8,312 bases of DNA, from contig CABQHT010000073.1 in NCBI GenBank assembly GCA_902464035.1, forward strand, positions 1-8,312, written 5' to 3'. The DNA is from an uncultured Collinsella sp. (GTDB lineage: Bacteria; Actinomycetota; Coriobacteriia; Coriobacteriales; Coriobacteriaceae). How positions within the stretch are numbered: the first letter of the stretch is position 1; each line of letters starts with the position of its first letter. The notes below the pieces were generated by a model that worked only from the letters and a program-made list of their open reading frames with translations, ran no database searches and was not told the origin of the DNA. The position numbers and the translations under genes were made by a program. This document shows, piece by piece, positions 1-5,007 of the stretch.

Positions 1-65
1 GCGTCACCGTCCGCCCCGTGCGGATGCTCGTGCTCGTACCCGCAGCCGTGCTCGTGTTCGGCCAC
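1..65 (-). CDS. N-terminus of a histidine-rich protein, cut by window edge
   Basis: Reading leftwards from a GTG at position 65, the first 21 codons give MAEHEHGCGYEHEHPHGADG followed by Asp, and the frame stays open to the edge of the window. Five of the first 16 residues are His and one is Cys, which suggests a metal-binding N-terminal tail. The function cannot be told from this fragment. In this frame a TGA lies just upstream (about five codons before) and no other standard start lies between, so GTG at 65 is the only likely start. There is no clear Shine-Dalgarno sequence. The start lies one base after the stop of the upstream small gene, so translation is probably coupled to it. The alternative is that the short frame is not translated, but the strongly biased His/Glu composition argues that it is real. 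Confidence 0.5.
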   Translation of the reverse strand, partial: MAEHEHGCGYEHEHPHGADGD

Positions 66-66
66 G

Positions 67-315
67 TTACACCAGCTTCACGGAGCCGACGGAGTTGTGG
101 TCGGCCTCGATGGCCTCTTCGTAGCCCTCGAGTGCGTCGTGGGCCTCGTGCAGCGCGGCCATGGCTGCCTCGAGCTTGGCGCCGATGCGCTCCATGTCAA
201 AATTCTCGGTCGCATGCAGCAACTGATGGCTCCACTCGTGAGCGAGCTCGATGGTGTCGTCGACCTGCTTGACGCTCATGGCAAGCTGGCTCATGTTCAT
301 TCCAACATCATGCAT
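67..315 (-). CDS. Small helical protein of unknown function (82 aa)
   Basis: I do not recognise this 82-residue protein. It is rich in Ala, Glu, His and Met, has no Cys and no membrane segment or signal peptide, and appears almost entirely alpha-helical with heptad-like spacing of hydrophobic residues (about residues 8-70). It could form a helical bundle or coiled coil, loosely like small cytoplasmic YlbF-type proteins, but that comparison is a guess. It carries six His residues spread along the chain (2, 26, 30, 34, 56, 59). The start is well supported: AAGGAG lies seven bases before the ATG at 315. The next minus-strand gene, with a His-rich N-terminus, begins one base after its stop, so the two are very likely co-transcribed and perhaps functionally linked, possibly in metal handling (inference). 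Confidence 0.65.
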   Translation of the reverse strand: MHDVGMNMSQLAMSVKQVDDTIELAHEWSHQLLHATENFDMERIGAKLEAAMAALHEAHDALEGYEEAIEADHNSVGSVKLV

Positions 316-354
316 GGGAAATCTCCTTGTGTGGACGGTAATCCAGTGATTCAG

Positions 355-360
355 ATTTTA
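355..360 (-). promoter_or_regulatory. Possible -10 box for the small helical protein gene
   Basis: TAAAAT (5 of 6 to the sigma-70-type -10) read on the minus strand lies about 40 bases before the ATG at 315 and downstream of the thioredoxin terminator. No acceptable -35 hexamer is seen 16-18 bases upstream, so this is only a candidate. Confidence 0.25.
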
Positions 361-387
361 CTACGCCCGCTCTGCGCGCCGCTGCAT

Positions 388-425
388 AAGAAAACGGGTG
401 CGAGTCTGTGCGACTCGCACCCGTT
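388..425 (-). terminator. Intrinsic terminator downstream of trxA
   Basis: A perfect inverted repeat has 14-bp arms (393-406 and 412-425) around a 5-base loop. On the minus strand it runs directly into TTTTCTT, the U-tract expected for an intrinsic terminator. On the plus strand no T-run follows. It therefore ends the thioredoxin transcript, about 110 bases past the trxA stop, and separates it from the small-protein gene downstream. Confidence 0.75.
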
Positions 426-536
426 CACTGGGGGCTGTTTGTAACTACCATACTATCCATGGTCGCACGCGCCGCACCCGGCAGTCCGGCGAGCGGTGCA
501 AAACCGCTCATGGACGGCGGGCAAGTAACAAGCGTA

Positions 537-857
537 TTACAGATGCTTCTCCAGCAGCGCCTGCAGCCTCGCCTTGGGCAGAGCGCCAACCGAGCGGTCA
601 ATCTCCTCGCCGTTCTTAAACACAATCAGCGTGGGGATGCTCATGACGCCATACTTCATGGCCAGGTCCTGGTTGTCGTCGACGTTGCATTTGGCAACGG
701 CAAGCTTGCCCGCCAGCTCATCGGCTACCTCGTCCACGATGGGCGAGAGCGATCGGCAGGGCCCGCACCAGGGCGCCCAAAAATCGACCAGCACGGGCAG
801 GCTGTCGTTAACGATGGAATCGAAGTTCTCGGGGGTAATCTGCTTAATGTCAGCCAT
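537..857 (-). CDS. trxA: Thioredoxin
   Basis: This is a small cytoplasmic protein-disulfide reductase of 106 residues, the usual length for the family. The active site WCGPC is at residues 30-34 (Cys31, Cys34). The buried Asp25 and the cis-proline Pro75 in the SIPT motif are both present, as is the conserved C-terminal Gly91. An additional Cys57 lies in the third strand. The open frame extends upstream to 941, but the ATG at 857 is chosen because GGAGG sits four to five bases before it and the protein then begins with the family-typical short first strand. The gene is monocistronic here, with a terminator downstream and a divergent gene upstream. No thioredoxin reductase gene is adjacent. It would take electrons from a reductase encoded elsewhere and reduce targets such as ribonucleotide reductase or peroxiredoxins (family knowledge). 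Confidence 0.95.
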   Translation of the reverse strand: MADIKQITPENFDSIVNDSLPVLVDFWAPWCGPCRSLSPIVDEVADELAGKLAVAKCNVDDNQDLAMKYGVMSIPTLIVFKNGEEIDRSVGALPKARLQALLEKHL

Positions 858-875
858 GGTGACCTCCATAATACG

Positions 876-892
876 ACGCGGCTCGGCCGCGT
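876..892 (-). other. Short GC-rich hairpin in the trxA leader
   Basis: A 7-bp perfect stem (876-882 with 886-892) closes a 3-base loop about ten bases upstream of the trxA Shine-Dalgarno sequence. It would lie in the 5' untranslated mRNA if transcription begins near 905. No U-tract follows, so it is not a terminator. It may only reflect GC-rich composition. Confidence 0.3.
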
Positions 893-911
893 AAAACTCA
901 GTACGACCGTG

Positions 912-917
912 CTTATA
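912..917 (-). promoter_or_regulatory. Possible -10 box for trxA
   Basis: TATAAG on the minus strand (5 of 6 to consensus) lies about 55 bases before the trxA ATG at 857. No convincing -35 hexamer is found at standard spacing. It sits back to back with a plus-strand TATAAT at 960-965, consistent with a divergent promoter region. Confidence 0.3.
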
Positions 918-959
918 CCCAGCCGCCCGCAAAGCAACCACTCGCGGGCAGCTCTTTTA

Positions 960-965
960 TATAAT
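960..965 (+). promoter_or_regulatory. -10 box for the UDG-like gene
   Basis: A perfect TATAAT lies 28 bases upstream of the ATG at 994. The -35 region (about 936-942) is not consensus. This box overlaps an in-frame upstream ATG at 964, which helps rule that ATG out as the translation start. Confidence 0.5.
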
Positions 966-993
966 GGTGGGCACGCAAACGATTGGAGAGCGC

Positions 994-1569
994 ATGTCCA
1001 CGTCACAAAGCCAGAAAAAAGAAGCCATCGCCCAGGCGGCCGAGCAGGAGCTCACATCGCTTGCGGTCCGTGGCGTGCGCATCGTGGGTAACGCGTGCTC
1101 GCCGATCGTGCTGGTCAAAGGCGATTTGGACGAGGCCGAGCGTTCGGGCGGCGAGCTGGCTGCCGGTCCGGACGGTGCTGCGCTGCGCAAGGCGCTTGGG
1201 GCCATCGGCTACGCGCCCGAGGATTTTTGCGTGCTGGCAAGCGTCGCCGGCACAGGTGACGGAGCGGTCGCGGTGGGCGAGACTCTGCCGTGCGAGCTGT
1301 TCCGCGAGGCGCTTGAGGCTCTGGATCCCGAGGCGGTGCTGCTGCTCGATAACAGCGCGGCCGATGTCATGCGCGAAACCTACGCCGATATGCTCGTGGC
1401 GATTGATGACTTCGACACCGCCATGCTCAAGCCCGGCCTGGTCGCCCATGTGCAGGGCCGCCGCGTGCTCGCGCTCGATGGCTTTGAGGCGGCGCTGACC
1501 GACAAAGCGGCCAAGCAGCGCATGTGGGCCTACATCAAGCAGCTGACCCCGGCGGTCGCTCCACTGTAG
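994..1569 (+). CDS. Unknown protein, possibly a degenerate uracil-DNA-glycosylase fold
   Basis: This is a soluble 191-residue protein with no signal peptide or membrane segment. I do not recognise it firmly. Its layout resembles family 4/5 uracil-DNA glycosylases: a strand (residues 34-42), then LRKALGAIGYAPEDFCVLAS, then an E-x-L-x-x-L-x-P-x-x-x-L-L-L-x-x-x-A stretch (about 105-125), and near the C-terminus KQRMWAYIKQL, which recalls the K-x-x-x-W-x-x-L-K ending of those enzymes. The hallmark GEAPG catalytic motif and the Fe-S cysteine pattern are missing (VLVKGDLDEAERSGG stands in the first position). If related, it is probably not a glycosylase. The ATG at 994 has GGAG five bases upstream. 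An upstream in-frame ATG at 964 overlaps the -10 box and is rejected. It is divergent from trxA and convergent with the sensor kinase gene. Confidence 0.7.
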   Translation: MSTSQSQKKEAIAQAAEQELTSLAVRGVRIVGNACSPIVLVKGDLDEAERSGGELAAGPDGAALRKALGAIGYAPEDFCVLASVAGTGDGAVAVGETLPCELFREALEALDPEAVLLLDNSAADVMRETYADMLVAIDDFDTAMLKPGLVAHVQGRRVLALDGFEAALTDKAAKQRMWAYIKQLTPAVAPL

Positions 1570-1633
1570 CGGATCGGCACCGGCGAGCGATTGCCTGGCG
1601 GGCGAGGCGCGCCGCGAGATCGGCGCCGTACTT

Positions 1634-2911
1634 CTACATCACAGCGCGCAGCTCAAACCGATCGCCGTTAATGCGGAACTGGCAGTTGCCGTTCATGCGC
1701 TCCACGGCAAGTTTGATGCTCTTGGTTCCAAAGCCGTGGCCCGCATGCCGGGTCACGGGCATGCCGTCGACCATGCGCGGCGCGCGGTCAAACGTGTTGG
1801 AAACTAACAGCAACAGCTGGCCGTCCTCAAGTCGCAGGTCAAGGTCGACGAATCGCTTTCCTTGGGGTGCGGCGCTTGCGGCGGTGATAGCGTTTTCCAA
1901 GGCATTTGAGAGCACGCTAAACAGGTCGGCGTCACCTACGTGGACGGTTTCGGGTACGGCGGCGCGCAGGTTGGCGGTAATGCCGTTTCTATTGATATCT
2001 GAGTTGAATGACGAAAGCGCGATGTTTACGGTCTCGTTGGCGCAGAAGCGGCGTACGGCGGTGCGGTCGCCGGCTTCGCAGAGTTCGTCGATGCGTTTGA
2101 GCGCCTCGTCGGTGTGGCCCTCCTCAATTAAAGCCGCCAGGCCGCGTAGGAAGTGGCGCATATCGTGGCGAAGAATCGACAGCTCGCGCCCAGATTGACG
2201 CCAAGCCTCGAGCTCTTTGATGGCGGCGCTGTCGCGGGTTTCGAGCATCCAACGCTCTCGCTCGGCGGTCTCCTTTTCTTCGTATTCGCGCAGGTAAACG
2301 GCAAGAAACATAAGATAGAAGGCACAGAGCGCAAATGCCAAAAGCTCAACCGTCACCACCGAGCCCGAGTGGAACAGCGTGGTGTAGACGTTGGTGGCAT
2401 AGTCAAAGACGTAATAGACGAGCGGCAGGATTAATAGGATGCCCAGCTCGGTGGGGCTTTTAATCGCCAGGCGGGGTCCAATGTCGCCGGCCCAATGCAG
2501 CAGGACGGCAAAGACGCCGAGCGTGGTCGCGATGCGCGCCAGATAGTACGCGATCTGCGAATCGGTTGCGGCAAAGGCGGCGATGCCCATCCAGTTGCTG
2601 AACTGACAGCTCAGATAGGCGCTGGTGACGCCCAATGCCGCGAGCAGCGGGCTCAGACGGTAGCGCGCACACAGGTAGACGGTAAGCGGCAGGTGCACGA
2701 CGAGCGGATAGACCTGACGGGCAAAAAGCTCTCCGCCAACGACATTGGCGATCGAAAAGGCAGCGCCGGTTGCGGCTCCGACCCCCACCAACTCGAGTGC
2801 ATGGCGTCGATTGATTTCGATACCGCATAGCGCCGCCGAGGCAAAGACGCCAAAGAGTAGCGTTGTGGCGTGGTGGATTGCCCAAAGGACCATTTCGACC
2901 GAGGAGATCAT
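1634..2911 (-). CDS. Membrane sensor histidine kinase, AgrC/ComD-like GHKL family
   Basis: This is a 425-residue sensor. Residues 8-207 hold about six or seven hydrophobic segments forming a polytopic membrane input domain. Residues 208-245 form a charged, probably coiled-coil linker. The H-box is SILRHDMRHFL with the likely phospho-acceptor His249. The ATPase domain has the N-box SNALENA (335-341) and G-box GHGFG (391-395). This is the HPK10/GHKL layout of peptide- or small-ligand-sensing kinases that pair with LytTR regulators. The start overlaps the response regulator stop as TGATG, with GGGAG six bases upstream, so it is translationally coupled. An open extension upstream to 2992 lies inside the regulator gene and is rejected. 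The ligand is unknown: no AgrD-like precursor or AgrB-like protease is visible next to it. On activation it should phosphorylate the adjacent regulator. Confidence 0.93.
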   Translation of the reverse strand: MISSVEMVLWAIHHATTLLFGVFASAALCGIEINRRHALELVGVGAATGAAFSIANVVGGELFARQVYPLVVHLPLTVYLCARYRLSPLLAALGVTSAYLSCQFSNWMGIAAFAATDSQIAYYLARIATTLGVFAVLLHWAGDIGPRLAIKSPTELGILLILPLVYYVFDYATNVYTTLFHSGSVVTVELLAFALCAFYLMFLAVYLREYEEKETAERERWMLETRDSAAIKELEAWRQSGRELSILRHDMRHFLRGLAALIEEGHTDEALKRIDELCEAGDRTAVRRFCANETVNIALSSFNSDINRNGITANLRAAVPETVHVGDADLFSVLSNALENAITAASAAPQGKRFVDLDLRLEDGQLLLLVSNTFDRAPRMVDGMPVTRHAGHGFGTKSIKLAVERMNGNCQFRINGDRFELRAVM

Positions 2912-3633
2912 CAGCGTCTCCCGCCCTCGAAGCGCACCGCAAAGTAGGCGTCTTGGAACCCCTGCTTGCTGCTGCGCGACAGCGGAATGCACGCGCCGGA
3001 GCGCATGACGATGTCCGTGCGATCGAAGTGGTCGATGTTGCGCAAGTTGACCTGGTAGCTACGGTGGCATTTAAAGAAGGTAACATTTTGCACCAAACGG
3101 TTCTCGACGCTGCGGAACGACTCGAGTGCCTCGATATCGCGTCCGTCGCGCAGGTGGAAGACCACATGCTTGTTGCGCGCCTCGGCATATTCGATGTCGG
3201 ACAGGCGCAGGGCGTGGTAGCCAAAGGACGTTTTGATCACGAGCTCGTCGGTTGCCGCCGGGCGCATGCTCGAAAGTTCGTCGAGTAACTGCGCCAGGCG
3301 TTCGTAAGTCACGGGCTTGAGCAGATAGTCGAAGGCGCGGACCTCGTAGGACTCCAGTGCAAACTCGGGCGACGAGGTGAGGAACACCAGGCGCACGGCG
3401 GTGTCGGCCTGGCGCAATTCGCGTGCGGTGTCCATGCCGTTGACGAGCGGCATGATCATGTCGAGCAGGATGATGTCGGCGCGCGACGCGGCATGGCGCG
3501 CCAGCAGGTTCTCGCCGCGCGTAACGAGCGCAACATCGACCGCCGTGCCCGTCTCGATCGACCAACGGTCGATCATCCGGTGCAGTCTATCTAGAAAAGC
3601 GACGTCATCGTCGCAGGCAATAATCTTGAGCAT
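2911..3633 (-). CDS. LytTR-family response regulator (AgrA/LytR type)
   Basis: This is a cytoplasmic transcription factor of 240 residues. The receiver domain (1-120) has the acidic pocket Asp8-Asp10, phospho-acceptor Asp58 in ILLDMIMP, switch residue Thr86 and invariant Lys106 in LLKP, so it is complete. The C-terminal LytTR DNA-binding domain (about 130-232) has the signature FFKCHRSYQVNLRNI (186-200). Proteins of this type bind direct repeats upstream of target promoters. The ATG at 3633 has AAGGGGG about five bases upstream. The gene leads a two-gene operon with the sensor kinase, regulator first, which differs from the usual agr order. Its targets cannot be identified from this window. 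It is divergent from the nad operon across a 290-bp gap, but nothing links the two functionally. Confidence 0.95.
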   Translation of the reverse strand: MLKIIACDDDVAFLDRLHRMIDRWSIETGTAVDVALVTRGENLLARHAASRADIILLDMIMPLVNGMDTARELRQADTAVRLVFLTSSPEFALESYEVRAFDYLLKPVTYERLAQLLDELSSMRPAATDELVIKTSFGYHALRLSDIEYAEARNKHVVFHLRDGRDIEALESFRSVENRLVQNVTFFKCHRSYQVNLRNIDHFDRTDIVMRSGACIPLSRSSKQGFQDAYFAVRFEGGRR

Positions 3634-3838
3634 TCGGCCCCCTTAGTAATTCGATTTTGCCACATCGGGCGCGGACCACTCGCGGGGGAGCGCCCGTTCG
3701 TGCCTCACGGTGCGCAACTCGCGCCGAGCGGTATTGCGGTGGCGAAAGATGCCTCCTGCGCTATCGAGAGTTCGGCTATCCTCAGCTTGCCAGTTCGAAT
3801 ATGGACTTGCCGCATGGTCGAATCTTTATTTCAACTTT

Positions 3839-3882
3839 ACACCTAGGTTTACAGCTGTCTTGTCAGCTGTAAACCTAGGTGT
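3839..3882. promoter_or_regulatory. Operator of the nad operon: large nested inverted repeat, likely NiaR site
   Basis: Two perfect 19-bp arms (3839-3857 and 3864-3882) face each other across a 6-bp spacer. Each arm contains two smaller palindromes, ACCTAGGT and CAGCTG, so the element shows dyad symmetry at two scales. Its right half fills the spacer between the -35 and -10 of the nadA promoter, and it lies upstream of the predicted transcription start, so it should act as DNA and not as RNA. The operon encodes a NiaR-type repressor, the obvious candidate to bind here when nicotinate is available. The binding assignment is inference; I cannot verify the NiaR consensus from memory. Confidence 0.75.
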
Positions 3883-3888
3883 CATACT
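3860..3888 (+). promoter_or_regulatory. Promoter of nadA-nadB-nadC-niaR
   Basis: The -35 TTGTCA (3860-3865, 5 of 6) and -10 CATACT (3883-3888, 4 of 6) are separated by 17 bp. Transcription would start near 3895, giving a leader of about 30 bases before the nadA ATG. This is too short for a riboswitch and consistent with control by a DNA-binding repressor at the overlapping inverted repeat. Confidence 0.65.
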
Positions 3889-3923
3889 AAAGCCCCAAGA
3901 TTCGCCAAAAGAGAGGGGCCTTG

Positions 3924-4949
3924 ATGGCACAGAGCGCGAACATGGATGCGTCGGAGCTTGCACGCGATATCGCGGCCGGCCTAGCATCGGCAACGACGGC
4001 AACGGAGCGCGCGGCACTGGTGCCCGCAGAGCTCGTCGAGGCCATTCAGCAACTTAAAACCCAACGCGACGCGGTGATCCTGGCGCACTATTACGTGGCG
4101 CCCGAGGTTCAGGCTGTTGCCGATTACGTCGGCGACAGCTTCTACCTGGCAAAGCTTGCCAAGAGCCTGCCGCAGCAGACCATCGTGCTGTGCGGCGTGG
4201 AGTTTATGGGCGAGAGCGCCAAGCTGCTCAATCCCACCAAGACCGTGCTGCTGCCCGAGCCGGGCGCGGACTGTCCCATGGCGCACATGGTCAAGCGCGA
4301 GACGGTCGATGCGGCGCGCGCCGAGTACGGCGACGACCTGGCCGTGGTCTGCTACGTCAACTCCACGGTCGAGATCAAGAGCTGGAGTGACGTGTGCGTT
4401 ACCAGCTCAAACGCCGTCAAGATCGTCTCCGAGCTGCCGCAGCAGCACATCTTGTTCATTCCCGACCAAAACCTCGGCCGCTTCGTAGCCGAGCAGGTGC
4501 CGCAAAAGCACGTCATTCTCAACAACGGCTACTGCCCGCGCCATCACATCATCACCGTCGAGCAGATCGTCGACGCGACGGAGACCCACCCCGACGCGCT
4601 CGTGCTGGCGCATCCTGAGTGCAAGGCCGACGTTTTGGCCGAGGCCGACTACATCGGCTCCACCGCCGGCATCATCAAGTACGCCGAGGAGTCCGACGCG
4701 AGCGAGTTCATCATCGTGACGGTCCGCGGCGTGCTCTACGAGCTCGAGCGCCGCTGCCAGGGCACCGGCAAGAAGTTCTACTTCCCCGCGGTGCAGCCCA
4801 CCTGCGTCAACATGGATCTCATCACGCTCGAAAAGCTCGTGCGCTGCCTGGAGACGGGCGAGGGCGAGGTGCAGATTGGCGTGTCGGACAAGGCCGCCGA
4901 TCAGGCCAAGCTCACGCTCGACCGCATGCTCGAGTACGCAGCGCGCTAG
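3924..4949 (+). CDS. nadA: Quinolinate synthase NadA
   Basis: NadA condenses iminoaspartate with dihydroxyacetone phosphate to make quinolinate, the second step of de novo NAD synthesis, using an oxygen-sensitive [4Fe-4S] cluster. The protein has 341 residues. The three expected cluster ligands are Cys90 (in LCGVEFMGES), Cys204 (in GYCPRHH) and Cys294 (in PTCVNMD); their spacing resembles the longer Bacillus-type NadA. Substrate-site motifs are present: AHYY (54-57), GDSF (70-73), YVNST (144-148), His207, HPEC (230-233) and GSTAG (245-249). The ATG at 3924 follows GAGAGGGG by five bases; a TTG directly before it (3921) is unlikely to be used. It is the first gene of the operon, directly after the operator-controlled promoter. 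No nifS-like cysteine desulfurase gene accompanies it, unlike in Bacillus, so cluster assembly depends on proteins encoded elsewhere. Confidence 0.97.
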   Translation: MAQSANMDASELARDIAAGLASATTATERAALVPAELVEAIQQLKTQRDAVILAHYYVAPEVQAVADYVGDSFYLAKLAKSLPQQTIVLCGVEFMGESAKLLNPTKTVLLPEPGADCPMAHMVKRETVDAARAEYGDDLAVVCYVNSTVEIKSWSDVCVTSSNAVKIVSELPQQHILFIPDQNLGRFVAEQVPQKHVILNNGYCPRHHIITVEQIVDATETHPDALVLAHPECKADVLAEADYIGSTAGIIKYAEESDASEFIIVTVRGVLYELERRCQGTGKKFYFPAVQPTCVNMDLITLEKLVRCLETGEGEVQIGVSDKAADQAKLTLDRMLEYAAR

Positions 4950-4960
4950 AACAATGCGGC

Positions 4961-4979
4961 ATGAGGGACGGTCCCTTAT
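4961..4979. repeat. REP-like palindrome in the nadA-nadB gap
   Basis: AGGGAC-G-GTCCCT (4964-4976) is a perfect palindrome that extends to 9-bp arms with one mismatch, followed by TTATGTCACATT. The motif resembles dispersed intergenic palindromes of the GGGACGGTCCC type with nearby GTCACA that I recall from gut Firmicutes and Coriobacteria. This is recollection, not a search result. It lies within the 55-bp space between nadA and nadB and overlaps an alternative nadB start codon at 4978. Confidence 0.4.
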
Positions 4980-4990
4980 GTCACATTCAA

Positions 4991-5007
4991 GGGAGAGGAT
5001 TCCTGTG
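4991..5007 (+). promoter_or_regulatory. Ribosome binding site that sets nadB start at GTG 5005
   Basis: GGGAGAGGAT (4991-5000) lies five to nine bases before GTG at 5005. An in-frame ATG at 4978 has its only purine-rich upstream sequence locked in the palindrome at 4961-4979, and another at 4954 has none. The GTG is therefore preferred. It gives a protein that begins ten residues before the CDVVIAG strand of the FAD fold. Confidence 0.65.

Larger units (their letters stand above)
3634..3923. other. Divergent intergenic region between regulator and nadA
   Basis: This gap holds no credible gene on either strand. The right third carries the nadA operator and promoter, listed separately. The left two-thirds has a 7-bp inverted repeat (3666-3672 with 3690-3696) and no convincing sigma-70-type promoter for the regulator-kinase pair, although the regulator Shine-Dalgarno sequence is clear. 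A GTTCGAAT at 3793-3800 looks like a tRNA T-loop, but no tRNA fold surrounds it. No cyclic-peptide precursor gene for the kinase was found here. Confidence 0.6.

Noticed and set aside
858..941. N-terminal extension of thioredoxin by 28 residues
   Set aside because: The ATG at 857 has a strong GGAGG and gives the normal family length; the extension overlaps the candidate promoter and leader hairpin and has no signal-peptide character.
408..1091. 227-residue plus-strand open frame over trxA and the UDG-like gene start
   Set aside because: It is antisense to thioredoxin and has no ribosome binding site and no family-like sequence. Long shadow frames are expected in GC-rich DNA.
1570..1633. Terminator between the convergent UDG-like and kinase genes
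   Set aside because: The sequence is GC-rich with small complementary patches, but no stem followed by a T-run was seen on either strand.
2460..3224. 254-residue minus-strand open frame overlapping the kinase-regulator junction
   Set aside because: It is an alternative frame of two genes with complete domain motifs; its Arg/Ser/Cys-rich composition is typical of an out-of-frame product.
3781..3830. GTTCGAAT suggestive of a tRNA T-loop
   Set aside because: No flanking T-stem pairing, anticodon arm or acceptor stem could be found around it.
3889..3923. Riboswitch (NAD-binding type) in the nadA leader
   Set aside because: The predicted leader is only about 30 bases and the strong inverted repeat lies upstream of the likely transcription start, so control is more likely at DNA level.
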